Program-made: the position numbers and the translations under genes
The notes under the pieces: generated by a model
Told to the model about the DNA's origin: nothing
Databases searched by the model: none
The model's input: only the letters and a program-made list of their open reading frames with translations
Shown here: positions 15,418 to 24,937 of the stretch, piece by piece
Layout of the letters: every line of letters begins with the position of its first letter
How positions within the stretch are numbered: position 1 is the first letter of the stretch
Origin: Syntrophobacterales bacterium
GTDB lineage: Bacteria; Desulfobacterota; Syntrophia; Syntrophales; UBA5619
Assembly (NCBI GenBank): GCA_019429105.1
Contig: JAHYJE010000009.1
Coordinates: 1-64,000 of the forward strand
Reading direction: 5' to 3'
Length of the DNA stretch: 64,000 nucleotides

Positions 15418-16353
15418 TCACTCAGCATTTGCCATCAGCTCCCGAAGAGCCGGAATATATATGTCCATCTCCCTTTTGCCTTCATCAATCGCCTCGGCAG
15501 CGCGATTGAACTCCATCAGGCCGATATCGGAAAGTTTGGGACGGATGACGAGGTCCGGCGGATCCTCAAGGAGCCGCTGCTGATTTATCCTGTCCTGCAT
15601 GATATTAACGGATGTGGCCAGGACATCGAAGAGCGTCGGGCTCCGGTCCGGCAGCTCCTGAAACATCTGCCCGAAGAGCTTTAACTTGCCGTTAAGTTTC
15701 CCCTGTTTGAGAAAATCGGCCCACCTCCCCTGCGCGGGTAGCGAAGTCCCGTTTTCTTCCCCTTTCGGGGGAGCAGCCATCCGCTGTATCCTCTTTTTCC
15801 CCATGATATCGGAATTAAGATCAACGGCGACGACAATATCGGCCCCCATCGCCCGACAAAGCGAAGTCGGGACCGGATTCACCAATCCACCGTCAACAAG
15901 CCACTGTCCGTTGCGCCCGCAGGGGGTGAAAATTCCCGGAAGCGAGATGCTGGCCCTGACAACCTCTATCAAAGATCCTTCCCTAAGCCAGACCTCCCTG
16001 CCGGTTTTCAGATCGGTCGCCACTGCGGCAAAGGGTACAGGAAGATTCTCGATCAGGGGATCGGTAATCATTTCGCGTAAATATCCGGATATTTTTTCTC
16101 CCTCGATCAGCCCTGAACGGGGGATCTTCATGTCCATGAAACCAACAATATGCGACCACGAAAGCCGCCTTGCCCAGCGGTCGAGAGGTTCGAGAAAACC
16201 AGCGGCAAACGACCCGGCAACAAGGGCGCCGATCGATGTTCCACAGACAAAATCGACCGCAATTCCCGCTTCGACGATGCTCTGCAATACGCCGATATGC
16301 GACCACCCCCGGGCGGAACCGCTTCCCAGGGCTATGCCGATTTTTTTTGTCAT
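15418..16353 (-). CDS. patatin-like phospholipase (RssA/NTE family)
   Basis: 311 residues. Glycine-rich oxyanion loop GSGSARGWSHIGV (about 10-22), nucleophile GTSIG (about 39-43; Ser) and catalytic Asp in VDGGLVNPVP (about 168-177) form the Ser-Asp dyad of patatins. It is expected to hydrolyse acyl esters of phospholipids or lysolipids near the inner membrane. Start at the ATG at 16353. It lies 71 bp downstream of the activase on the same strand and may be cotranscribed. Confidence 0.88.
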   Translation of the reverse strand: MTKKIGIALGSGSARGWSHIGVLQSIVEAGIAVDFVCGTSIGALVAGSFAAGFLEPLDRWARRLSWSHIVGFMDMKIPRSGLIEGEKISGYLREMITDPLIENLPVPFAAVATDLKTGREVWLREGSLIEVVRASISLPGIFTPCGRNGQWLVDGGLVNPVPTSLCRAMGADIVVAVDLNSDIMGKKRIQRMAAPPKGEENGTSLPAQGRWADFLKQGKLNGKLKLFGQMFQELPDRSPTLFDVLATSVNIMQDRINQQRLLEDPPDLVIRPKLSDIGLMEFNRAAEAIDEGKREMDIYIPALRELMANAE

Positions 16354-16424
16354 ATTATCCAGAAAAGAATCGTGCACTCGATAAGCATCATGCAAACAGC
16401 GCAAGTAACAATTTCTGCCGTCAA

Positions 16425-19400
16425 TTATTCCCCCTCGGCCCTGAGCCGCGGCCTCTTCATTTCCGCCTGAACAGACATCACCATCAGGTGGAGGCGATTC
16501 AGGATATTGACCTCGGTTGTCCCCGGGTCCATGTCAATATACAGCAGGTTGAGCTGCGGATACAGCTTCTTCAGCCTTTTTTCCACTCCCTTGCCGATGA
16601 TGTGATTTGCCAGGCAGCCGAACGGCTGCAGACAGACGATATGGTCAACCCCCTGGCGCACCATCGCAATGATTTCGGCCGGCAGCAGCCACCCCTCGCC
16701 GGCCTGATTGGCAAGGCTTGTCACCTTGCCCGCCTCCCGCGCCAGTTCCTTCAAACTGCAGGTCCTCCGGTAATAACGGAACCCTTTCATGACCCGTTCG
16801 ACGCGATAAAGGTAAAAGCCGATATAGCGATCCAGCAGGCCCAGAACCACCCGCTCCCGAAGGTAACTTTTCATGAAAGCCTGCTGATCGAATTCCTCAT
16901 TGACGAAACGCTGCTCGAAAAAACTCAGCAGCGGGGGGACGACCACCTCAACCCCCTTTGTCCGGAACCAGTCCACGATGTTGTTATTGGAAAATTCATT
17001 GTGTTTGACGAATATCTCTCCGAGCAGCCCGATTACGGGAACCGAATCATCATGAACCGGAATGATATTGAAATCGCGGATGGCCGCCTTCAGCATGGCG
17101 AGGAGAAGTCCGAAGTCTTCCCGGCTTATGAGGATGCCCAGCTCGTCAAGATACTTCTTTTGCAGGGCCATGGCCGAGCCGGAATGGAGCTCGCGCGGCG
17201 CTGTTGCCAGGGTCATTTTCGACAGGGGATCGGCAAACATCAGCCCCAGCGCCAGTCGTTTTACCAGTCTTTTCTGATCGATCGGGATGCCCGCCTGACT
17301 GAGCGTATCCCCCTCGGAAAGGGAAACAACCGGCACCTCGCCAAACCCCGCCGCGATAAGCGCCTTCCGGGCAAGCGGTACATAGCTTGACGCCCGGCAC
17401 TGGCCAAAGGTCTGGGTAAGCAATACGGTAGTTTTCATGGGGTCCCATTTGCCTGATTGCAGGGCCTTGACAATATCCCCGATAACGATCAGCGCCGGGT
17501 AGCAGACGTCGTTGTTTACATATCGGAGCCCCACATCCACCGACGAACGTTCCTGAGGGGCGAGCAGCTCCACCTTATAGCCCAGCGAGGCAAAGATAGC
17601 AGGAATTGCCGGCGAATAAAAGGGAGAAAACCAGGGAACAATAATCGTCCTGTCCGCTTCCTTTCCTTCAATCCGCTCGGCGGAAAAAGGCGGCAATGCA
17701 TGCGGTGTTGAGCTTTGCGACCTCTCTTTGGCTATATCGAGCATGGAGCGCAGACGAATTCTTACCGCTCCGAGATTGGAGATCTCGTCCATCTTGATGA
17801 GCGTATAAACCTTCCCCTTTTCAGTAATGATAGCCCTCGCCTCGTCGGTGGAAATGGCATCAAGGCCGCAGCCGAACGAGGTGATCTGAAGCAGTTCGAG
17901 ATGGGGATTGGCAGCGACAAACCGGGCGACGGCAAGTATCCGATTGGTGTATTCCCACTGGCTCAGGACGCTAATATTTTTGAGTATATGCCCGTCTTTA
18001 GCAACCGGAACTGCACTCTCGGGGATAACATCCACCCCCATCCCCGCGAGCATTTCGGGAAGGCCGTGGTTCACCAGCGGATCGGCATGGTAGGGTCGGC
18101 CGGCAACGACCACGGCAAAACGCTTTGCCGCGCGGGCCTTTTCGATCAAGGCGACCGCCCGCCGGGACATTTCCTCCCGCACCCGTTGCTGCGCATCTCT
18201 GCCCTTCGTTACCGCCGCGGAGATTGTTTTTCGGGCGATCCCGTAACCCTTGAAAAACGAGTAAAGCTGTTTTTCGAGAAGCTCCCGCGACCTGAAACTG
18301 ACCACAGGACAGTCGAGCGGGACTCCATATCGCCCCTCCGGGTCGATCGCGCTGCGGATAACATCCGGATATCCGGTAACAACGGGGCAATTAAAACTGT
18401 TCAGCGTGTCCGCATCCTCCTTCGCCTCGAAGACAACGATCGGGTAGAAAATTCGCTCAACCCTTTTTTCTATCAGATCGAGGATATGACCATTGGCAAG
18501 CTTTCCCGGAAAACAGATATTGTCGGACATGACCGTTCGTATCCCCCGTTCAAACAGCTTCGTATCGGACGGGGCGGAAAGGACAACCTTAAAGCCGCAG
18601 GCGGTCAGAAAATTAGCCCAGAAGGGGAAGTTTTCGAACATGTTCAAGGCGCGGGGAATGCCAAAGGTCAGACGCGGCTTCTGTTTTGGCAGGAGGGGCT
18701 GGTCGAAAATCAGCTTCAGACGGTCGATAAAGAGATTCTCTCCGGTTGGGGACAGATTGGCAATCTGTCCCCCGGCGCCCTTGTTGCTGAAGTGGCGTTC
18801 GCAGCGATTGCCGGTAAAATAGTTCCGCCCGCCGCTGAAGGTTATCCGGGCAACCTTGCAGTTATTTTCGCAGCCGCTGCACCGTAACTCCCTTTTCCCG
18901 ATGATGTTTTCCTGTGTCTCGGCGTCCAGCCCCGGAAATGTGGAAGCCCGCGTCGGTTCCGCAAGACGGTCCTGCAAGGCCGTCAAGGCGGCGCCGTAGG
19001 CCCCCATTGCCTCCGAGATATCCGGACGGACCACCTGCCGGCCAATCTCCCGCTCAAACGCCCGCAGCACCGCCGGATTGCGGAATGTCCCTCCCTGCAC
19101 GACAATTTTATCGCCCAGCGCCGAGGGATCGTGCAACTTGAGAACCTTGTAGAGGGTATTGCCGATCACCGAACTCGCGAGTCCCGCGGAAATATCCCCA
19201 ACGGTGGCCCCTTCGCGCAGCGCCTGTTTTACCCGGGAGTTCATAAAAACCGTGCAACGCGTCCCCAGATCAAAGGGCGCCTCTGCCCTGCAGGCAACCC
19301 CGGCAAAATCGGAGACGCTGATATTCAGGGAATTGGCAAGCGTTTCTATGAAAGAACCGCAGCCCGATGAGCAAGCCTCGTTTATCTGAATATCGGCTAT

Positions 19401-20732
19401 TCCCCCGTCGCGCACATAAATCGCCTTCATGTCCTGACCGCCGATGTCAAGGATGAATGAGACCTCGGGCAGAAAATGGCGGGCCGCGCGATAGTGGGCA
19501 ACCGTCTCCACCACGCCGTCATCGATGGCAAACGCAGCCCTGATCAAATCCTCTCCATACCCGGTAACGGCCGTCCTGGCGACAAAGGGGGCAACACCCG
19601 CCGCGCGACAGGCATCCCTTAAAAATAAAAGCCCCCGGCGGACGGCGCCGATGGCATCGCCCCCATTCAACTGATACCAGGTAAGGGCAACCCGCTTTTT
19701 ATCGTCAATCAGGACAAGCTTCGTTGTCGTTGATCCGGAATCGATCCCCAGAAAACAGGGCGCCCCTTTCAGCTCCGCAACATCTACCCGGCAAACGCGT
19801 TTTTGATGATGCTCCTCCTCCCAGATTTCCACCTCCCGCTGCTCGGAAAAAAGGGGCGGGAGCCTTTTCTGATCCTCCTTGCACCCCTGCATTGTCCCGT
19901 TCCGGACAAGCTGAAGGCATTTTTCAATTTCGATCACAAGGCCCTCTCCCTCATGGCAAAGAGCCGCCCCCACTGCCGCCATCAGTTCCGGATGTTCACC
20001 CGCGGCGATATCCTGTTCGGGATCAAGCTGAAGCAGGCGGATAAAGGCCGCCCGCAGGGAAGGAAAGAAGGTCAGCGGTCCTCCGGCAAAAAGCACTTTT
20101 TTTTCAATGTCATGCCCTCGGGAAAGGGAGGAGATCACCTGAATCGCCATCGCATGAAACACCGATGCGGCAATATCCTCCCGGGAAACGCGATTGCTCA
20201 GGAGGGCCTGGACATCGGTCTTGGCAAAAACCCCGCAGCGGGAAGCTATCGGATAGAGTGCGCTGCTTTTTTGGGCCAGTTCGTCCAGTTTGTTCAAAGG
20301 CTCATTCAGCAGCACAGCCATCTGCTCGATAAAGGCGCCCGTTCCGCCCGCGCAGTTTCCGTTCATGCGGATGTCCGGCTGAAAACGATTGTCAAAAAAG
20401 GCGATTTTCGAATCCTCGCCCCCTATCTCTATCAGCGTTCGGACATCCGGCCAGCGGCGCTGGATAATTTTTGTCGAGGCGACAACTTCCTGTATAAAGG
20501 GAAGCTGAAAAGACTCGGCAACCCCCATCCCGGCGGAACCGGTGAGAACAACATCGAGGACGATATTTCCCAGCTCCTGCCTTGCCTCAATCAGCATTTC
20601 CGCTATCGTCCCCAGCGTCAACGAATGGTGGCGGCGATAACGGGAAAATAAGATGCTCCCGTTTTGAGCGCAGACAACCAGCTTTACCGTTGTAGAACCG
20701 GCATCTATTCCTGCTTTGTATATTTCCGCCAT
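16425..20732 (-). CDS. giant CoA-dehydratase activase (BadF/BcrD/HgdC ATPase, tandem) with DUF2229
   Basis: 1435 residues. Two ASKHA ATPase modules of the 2-hydroxyacyl-CoA dehydratase activator type lie in tandem: AGIDAGSTTVKLVV (about 6) with GNCAGGTGAF, and FLGIDSGSTTTKLVLIDD (about 324) with NEACSSGCGSFIE. The Cys of each is the [4Fe-4S] ligand position. Then come a Cys-rich segment (LRCSGCENNCKVARITFSGG), a DUF2229 domain (GIPRALNMFENFPFWANFL, SDNICFPGKL) and a C-terminal HgdB-like region. Family members fire electrons by ATP hydrolysis, but no dehydratase subunit is adjacent, so the client is unknown. The ATG at 20732 leaves a 50-nt leader from the mapped promoter; the alternative at 20771 would leave about 11 nt. 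Confidence 0.88.
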   Translation of the reverse strand: MAEIYKAGIDAGSTTVKLVVCAQNGSILFSRYRRHHSLTLGTIAEMLIEARQELGNIVLDVVLTGSAGMGVAESFQLPFIQEVVASTKIIQRRWPDVRTLIEIGGEDSKIAFFDNRFQPDIRMNGNCAGGTGAFIEQMAVLLNEPLNKLDELAQKSSALYPIASRCGVFAKTDVQALLSNRVSREDIAASVFHAMAIQVISSLSRGHDIEKKVLFAGGPLTFFPSLRAAFIRLLQLDPEQDIAAGEHPELMAAVGAALCHEGEGLVIEIEKCLQLVRNGTMQGCKEDQKRLPPLFSEQREVEIWEEEHHQKRVCRVDVAELKGAPCFLGIDSGSTTTKLVLIDDKKRVALTWYQLNGGDAIGAVRRGLLFLRDACRAAGVAPFVARTAVTGYGEDLIRAAFAIDDGVVETVAHYRAARHFLPEVSFILDIGGQDMKAIYVRDGGIADIQINEACSSGCGSFIETLANSLNISVSDFAGVACRAEAPFDLGTRCTVFMNSRVKQALREGATVGDISAGLASSVIGNTLYKVLKLHDPSALGDKIVVQGGTFRNPAVLRAFEREIGRQVVRPDISEAMGAYGAALTALQDRLAEPTRASTFPGLDAETQENIIGKRELRCSGCENNCKVARITFSGGRNYFTGNRCERHFSNKGAGGQIANLSPTGENLFIDRLKLIFDQPLLPKQKPRLTFGIPRALNMFENFPFWANFLTACGFKVVLSAPSDTKLFERGIRTVMSDNICFPGKLANGHILDLIEKRVERIFYPIVVFEAKEDADTLNSFNCPVVTGYPDVIRSAIDPEGRYGVPLDCPVVSFRSRELLEKQLYSFFKGYGIARKTISAAVTKGRDAQQRVREEMSRRAVALIEKARAAKRFAVVVAGRPYHADPLVNHGLPEMLAGMGVDVIPESAVPVAKDGHILKNISVLSQWEYTNRILAVARFVAANPHLELLQITSFGCGLDAISTDEARAIITEKGKVYTLIKMDEISNLGAVRIRLRSMLDIAKERSQSSTPHALPPFSAERIEGKEADRTIIVPWFSPFYSPAIPAIFASLGYKVELLAPQERSSVDVGLRYVNNDVCYPALIVIGDIVKALQSGKWDPMKTTVLLTQTFGQCRASSYVPLARKALIAAGFGEVPVVSLSEGDTLSQAGIPIDQKRLVKRLALGLMFADPLSKMTLATAPRELHSGSAMALQKKYLDELGILISREDFGLLLAMLKAAIRDFNIIPVHDDSVPVIGLLGEIFVKHNEFSNNNIVDWFRTKGVEVVVPPLLSFFEQRFVNEEFDQQAFMKSYLRERVVLGLLDRYIGFYLYRVERVMKGFRYYRRTCSLKELAREAGKVTSLANQAGEGWLLPAEIIAMVRQGVDHIVCLQPFGCLANHIIGKGVEKRLKKLYPQLNLLYIDMDPGTTEVNILNRLHLMVMSVQAEMKRPRLRAEGE

Positions 20733-20788
20733 ACCGTTTCGCCTTTTTACCCGACCGACCCCGCTCGCCATCCGCTTATTGGAGACTG

Positions 20789-20817
20789 GATATAATCCCC
20801 GTTTCCGCCATTGTCAA
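20789..20817 (-). promoter_or_regulatory. sigma70-type promoter of the activase gene
   Basis: On the minus strand TTGACA (20817-20812), 17 bp, then TATATC (20794-20789). It supports the internal start of the activase. Confidence 0.55.
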
Positions 20818-20864
20818 CAAACAAAATTCTATTGTTTGCAAATAGGTTGCATCCATGATAAATA
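20818..20864 (+). promoter_or_regulatory. Fur/Zur gene promoter with overlapping palindromes
   Basis: TTGCAA (20836-20841), 17 bp, TAAATA (20859-20864) form a plausible plus-strand promoter. TGCAA-ATAGG-TTGCA (20837-20851) is an inverted repeat on the -35 box, and CAAACAA/TTGTTTG (20818-20824, 20832-20838) is a second one between the divergent promoters. The layout fits autoregulation by the Fur-family repressor encoded next; the binding consensus is not verified. Confidence 0.45.
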
Positions 20865-20898
20865 GCTCTGGAAGATTAACCTGGAAAGGGAAAATGCG

Positions 20899-21384
20899 AT
20901 GAGAACAGAACAGTGCGACGCTTCTGAAACCCTCAAAAATTCCGGACTTGCAAAGACAGCGCAGAGAATGGCCGTTCTGGAATCGCTGCTCGGCGCCGAC
21001 CGCCCGCTCAACGCGAATGAAATCCTCCAGCAAACGGCCGGGGAAATCAGGATCAACCGGGTTACCGTTTACCGCATCCTTTCATCCCTTCGTGACAGCG
21101 GCATCATCAGGGAAATAGAGAACGGACATGGAATCAGCTCTTATGAAATGGCCTGCGCCCATAATCCGGTTCATCCCCATTTCCGCTGCCGGAGCTGCGG
21201 GCGCATCATCTGCCTGCCTTCGTTAACCCTTTCTCAAGCCTGGGATTGGCTGGCCCAGCCCGCCGATTTTTCGATCGAGAAAATCGACGTGCAACTGACG
21301 GGGATTTGCGCGCCCTGCCAACAGACAGAAAATAGCAACACGCTTGCATACATTCCTGCTGGCCATACTGAGCATCAGCGCTAA
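20899..21384 (+). CDS. Fur-family transcriptional regulator, probably zinc-responsive (Zur)
   Basis: 161 residues: winged helix (AQRMAVLESLL, INRVTVYRILSSLRDSGII) and C-terminal dimerisation domain with HPHFRCRSCGRIICL and a closing GICAPC, the two CxxC structural zinc pairs. Being 17 bp upstream of znuA, it is most likely the zinc uptake repressor. GGAAAGGGAAAATGCG precedes the ATG. It shares a divergent control region with the activase gene. Confidence 0.85.
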   Translation: MRTEQCDASETLKNSGLAKTAQRMAVLESLLGADRPLNANEILQQTAGEIRINRVTVYRILSSLRDSGIIREIENGHGISSYEMACAHNPVHPHFRCRSCGRIICLPSLTLSQAWDWLAQPADFSIEKIDVQLTGICAPCQQTENSNTLAYIPAGHTEHQR

Positions 21385-21401
21385 CAAAAGATAAGGATAT
21401 A

Positions 21402-22241
21402 ATGAAAAAACAATTTCCCGTCACTATTACGGCATTTTTACTGTTTTTTGCAACATTCCCCGCCATCGCCGCCTCCGAAAAGATCGACATCGCCGTCAGC
21501 GTCCCGCCGCAGGCCTATTTCGCCGAACGGATCGGGAAAAATCACGTCTCTACTCATGTCATGATCCCCGGCGGCGCGAATCCGGACACCTACGAACCAA
21601 CCCCCCGACAGCTCGTCAACCTTTCCCGATCACGAATGTATGTAAAGGTCGGAGCGCCGACTTTCCCCTTCGAGAAGAAATTCCTCTTGACCTTCCTCGA
21701 TCGCAATCCCCGCCTGACCATAATTGACTCCTCCGCCGGGCTGAAATTGCGCACGGGCGACCCGCATACCTGGACCTCGCCGGCCTCGGTACGAATCGCC
21801 GCCGCTAACATTGCCAAGGCCCTTGTAATTTATGACCCTTCCCACAAGAATGAGTATGAAAGAAATTTGGCGGAGTTTCTGACCGAGATCGAGCGTCTGG
21901 ATCAGGGGATCAGAAAGTCGCTGCAAGGCAAGGGCGGCTACAGCTTTATGGTTTACCACCCGGCCTGGGGATACTTTGCCGACGAATACAACCTCGTTCA
22001 GATCCCGATTGAAGAAGAGGGAAAACCGGGCAATGCCGCCCGCATCCGCGGCATTATCGATCTCGCGCGCAAAAAGGGCCTGCGCGACGTGCTGGTTCAA
22101 AAAGGTTTTGACGCCCGGAACGCCCGAACGATTGCCCGTGAACTGGGGGGGGGGATTTTCGAGGTGAATCCGCTCGGGCGCGACTGGCCAGGCGAGTTGA
22201 GAACATTCACAGACGCGCTGACGCACGTTCTGACAAAATAG
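21402..22241 (+). CDS. znuA: ZnuA-like zinc/manganese ABC transporter binding protein
   Basis: 279 residues with a signal peptide (about 1-23, TFPAIAA). Cluster A-I signature: VSVPPQAYFAERIGKNH, VMIPGGANPDTYEPTP, DPHTWTSPAS (metal His) and MVYHPAWGYFADEY (metal His). The His-rich loop of many ZnuA proteins is missing. It delivers metal to ZnuBC. Zinc is inferred from the Fur-type neighbour; manganese cannot be excluded. Confidence 0.85.
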   Translation: MKKQFPVTITAFLLFFATFPAIAASEKIDIAVSVPPQAYFAERIGKNHVSTHVMIPGGANPDTYEPTPRQLVNLSRSRMYVKVGAPTFPFEKKFLLTFLDRNPRLTIIDSSAGLKLRTGDPHTWTSPASVRIAAANIAKALVIYDPSHKNEYERNLAEFLTEIERLDQGIRKSLQGKGGYSFMVYHPAWGYFADEYNLVQIPIEEEGKPGNAARIRGIIDLARKKGLRDVLVQKGFDARNARTIARELGGGIFEVNPLGRDWPGELRTFTDALTHVLTK

Positions 22242-22254
22242 GGGCGAAATTGTA

Positions 22255-23010
22255 ATGGAAAGCATCATTAAGGTTGAAAACGTCGCCTATGGCTACGGGA
22301 AAAGGGCCGTCCTGGAGGATGTGTCGCTAAAGGTCCGGGAACGAGATTTTATCCTCATCATCGGCCCGAATGGGGGAGGAAAGTCAACCCTGCTCAAATT
22401 GATCCTCGGCATTCTCACCCCCTGGTCGGGAAAAATAAGTTTCCGCGGCGAAGCCAAAAATCGCCTCGGCTATGTCCCTCAGACGACGGGCTTCAACCGA
22501 AGCTTTCCTATTTCCGTTCTGGACATGGTCCGCACCGGCTGTATCCACGGGGACAACTATCTGAAGCAAAGCTCCCGGGAAAGCATTGAAAAAAGCAGAA
22601 GCATTTTGCAGAAACTTTCTCTTGACGATAAACTGAACGACAACATCACCGACCTTTCCGGCGGCCAGTTGCAGCGGGTTCTGATCGCCCGCGCCCTCGT
22701 CGCCGCCCCGCTCGCCCTGTTCCTCGACGAACCGACAACCGCCCTGGACATAGCCTCGCAGACCGACCTGATCGACATCCTGGGAAAATTGCAGCAGGAA
22801 ATGAGCATCGTCGTCGTTACCCATGACCCGACCCCTTATGCAAATATCTATCAACACATAGCCTGTCTCAACACGAACATCTACTGCCATGAACGGGGGG
22901 AATTGAGCGAAACGACTCTGGAGAAGGTTTACGGCTGCCCGGTGGAACTGCTGGGACACGGAATCCCCCATACGCTCCTGCCCTCTCATCAGGGGGTGAA
23001 AAAAACGTGA
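22255..23010 (+). CDS. znuC: ZnuC-like zinc ABC transporter ATPase
   Basis: 251 residues. Walker A GPNGGGKST (about 36-44), signature LSGGQLQRV (about 136), Walker B LALFLDEPTTALD (about 157) and the switch VVTHD. It powers metal uptake with ZnuB. It starts 13 bp after znuA, and its TGA overlaps the GTG start of znuB. Confidence 0.9.
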   Translation: MESIIKVENVAYGYGKRAVLEDVSLKVRERDFILIIGPNGGGKSTLLKLILGILTPWSGKISFRGEAKNRLGYVPQTTGFNRSFPISVLDMVRTGCIHGDNYLKQSSRESIEKSRSILQKLSLDDKLNDNITDLSGGQLQRVLIARALVAAPLALFLDEPTTALDIASQTDLIDILGKLQQEMSIVVVTHDPTPYANIYQHIACLNTNIYCHERGELSETTLEKVYGCPVELLGHGIPHTLLPSHQGVKKT

Positions 23011-23864
23011 CCGACATCTTATCCTACGAGTTCATGCAAAACGCGCTTTTCGCCGCCATCCTGGCCAGCATCGCCTGCGGCCTGATCGGCCCTTTTATCG
23101 TTGCCCGGAGGATGGTTTTCATCAGCGGCGGGCTCAGTCACACCGCCTTCGGCGGACTCGGCATCGCTTACTGGCTGGGGATAAGGCCCATTTACGGGGC
23201 AACTGTCTTCGTCCTTGCGGCAGCTCTCTTTCTGAGCTCGCTCGAAGAAAAAAAACTCAGTCAAAACGACCTTTTCATCGGGATATTTTGGGCTGTAGGC
23301 GTCGCCATCGGCATTGTTTTTGTCCATCTGACGCCCGGCTACGCCCCCGATCTGCTGAGCTTCCTTTTCGGAAACATCCTGACCGTTCCCCGAACGGATG
23401 TAGCTGTCATGCTCATCATCGTTTTTATCGTCGTTTTAACCGTCGCGATCTTCTACAAAGGTTTTGTCGCCATCGCCCTCGATGAGGAATTCGCCCAGGC
23501 CAGACATCTGCCTGTTCAGGAACTGAAAACCGGCCTTACCGTCCTTGCCGCCCTCACTATCGTGACCTTGATCCAGGTCGTCGGCATTCTTCTCGTCATC
23601 GCCCTTCTGACCATCCCTGTTGCGATTGCCTCCGAGCTGTCCATGAACTTCCGCAAAATTATTGTCCTTGCCATTTTCTTCGGAATCGCGAGCTGTCTGC
23701 TCGGCCTTTTTCTCTCATACTCCCTTGAGTTTCCCTCCGGCGCCGCGATTATCCTCACCGGCGGGATATTGCTGGCCATCATCAAGAGTGTGAAAGGGAT
23801 AGCGAAACGAAGCAAATCAGCTTATGTTAAACAAGAAATCGGGAATCCCCCCCGGTTTCACTGA
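23007..23864 (+). CDS. znuB: ZnuB-like zinc ABC transporter permease (GTG start)
   Basis: 285 residues of the ABC-3 metal permease family with about eight membrane segments. IVARRMVFISGGLSHTAFGG (about 31-50), LSFLFGNIL and TIPVAIA are typical. The start is GTG at 23007 within a GTGA overlap with znuC, so translation is coupled. Last gene of the zinc operon. Confidence 0.9.
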   Translation: MTDILSYEFMQNALFAAILASIACGLIGPFIVARRMVFISGGLSHTAFGGLGIAYWLGIRPIYGATVFVLAAALFLSSLEEKKLSQNDLFIGIFWAVGVAIGIVFVHLTPGYAPDLLSFLFGNILTVPRTDVAVMLIIVFIVVLTVAIFYKGFVAIALDEEFAQARHLPVQELKTGLTVLAALTIVTLIQVVGILLVIALLTIPVAIASELSMNFRKIIVLAIFFGIASCLLGLFLSYSLEFPSGAAIILTGGILLAIIKSVKGIAKRSKSAYVKQEIGNPPRFH

Positions 23865-23967
23865 GGCTAAGCGGGATTTCTTGACTTTAATTCAAATATC
23901 TGTTTGTAGTAACCAGCCCTTTGCAGATAATCACCGTTGCCAAAGACATCGTCGCTAAAGGCGCACC

Positions 23968-24894
23968 ATGAGCACCCTGAACGGGTTGTTGCGAAATAGA
24001 AATTTCATCTTTATTGCAGCTTTGGTTCTGGGGCTGTTTTTTCCCGGGGCCTCCGGGACCACGAGTCAACTAATCCTGCCGGCGCTCGCCCTGGCAATGA
24101 TCCTCTCGACCATGGAAATCGGCAATGACCTCTTTGGCCGGCCCCGCACACTCCTTTTGCCCGCCTTTATCGGCATCCTCATGAACTACTTCCTCTTGAG
24201 CGGCATTATTATCGTGCTCGGCGCCGTTTTGCTGAAGGATGAAAAACTCTGGGCCGGCACTGTCCTGCTCGCAGCAGTCCCTCCCGCTGTGGCTGTTATA
24301 CCTTTTTCTGGTTTTCTCAAGGGAAACAGAGATTTATCTTTAATAGGCACAGCCGGCGCCTACCTTGGGGGGCTGGTTGTCATGCCGCTGATTGCCTTTA
24401 CGCTGCTCAGTCCGGAGGCTTTTGCACCACTCAAACTGCTGGTGGTCGTACTTGAGCTGATAATCCTGCCGCTCATCATCTCGCGCCTTCTGCTCTGGAG
24501 GGGCTGGAGCAAAAAAATATCCCCCCGGGCGGGCGGAATAACGAACTGGAGTTTCTTTCTGGTCATGTACACGCTGGTGGGATTGAACAGCGCTGTCTTC
24601 CTCAGCCTTCAGCCCGTTTTACTGGCCGTAGCGGTCATCCCCTTTTCAACAAACTTTATCCTCGGCTTTCTGATAGAAAGAATTGGCGGGTTTTTAAAAA
24701 TCCCCGCGCCCACGCGCACGAGCCTGGTTTTGCTCGGTTCCCTGAAAAATCAGGGCATGGCGGGCGGCCTTGCCCTGACACTGTTTGGAAAGGAGGCCGC
24801 CATTCCTGCGGCCGTCTGTACTGCGTCAATGATAGTATATATTATCTGGCTGGATCTGCTGAAAAAGGCTAATTTCAAAAAGGCGAACAGATGA
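23968..24894 (+). CDS. BASS-type (bile acid:sodium symporter-like) transporter
   Basis: 308 residues with nine to ten hydrophobic segments. LPALALAMILSTMEIG, AAVPPAVAVIPFSG and LLGSLKNQGMAGGLAL (conserved SBF-domain pattern) suggest the bile-acid:Na+ symporter/AEC superfamily, transporting an organic anion. The substrate is unknown. It is separated from znuB by 103 bp and probably has its own promoter. Confidence 0.65.
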   Translation: MSTLNGLLRNRNFIFIAALVLGLFFPGASGTTSQLILPALALAMILSTMEIGNDLFGRPRTLLLPAFIGILMNYFLLSGIIIVLGAVLLKDEKLWAGTVLLAAVPPAVAVIPFSGFLKGNRDLSLIGTAGAYLGGLVVMPLIAFTLLSPEAFAPLKLLVVVLELIILPLIISRLLLWRGWSKKISPRAGGITNWSFFLVMYTLVGLNSAVFLSLQPVLLAVAVIPFSTNFILGFLIERIGGFLKIPAPTRTSLVLLGSLKNQGMAGGLALTLFGKEAAIPAAVCTASMIVYIIWLDLLKKANFKKANR

Positions 24895-24937
24895 AACAGT
24901 GACGAAAATTTCCTGTAGGAGGTGACGATAAAGGACA

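Noticed and set aside
16170-18887. Long open frames on the plus strand (about 390-406 residues) within the activase region
   Set aside because: Shadows of the activase codon bias; no start sites or recognisable domains.
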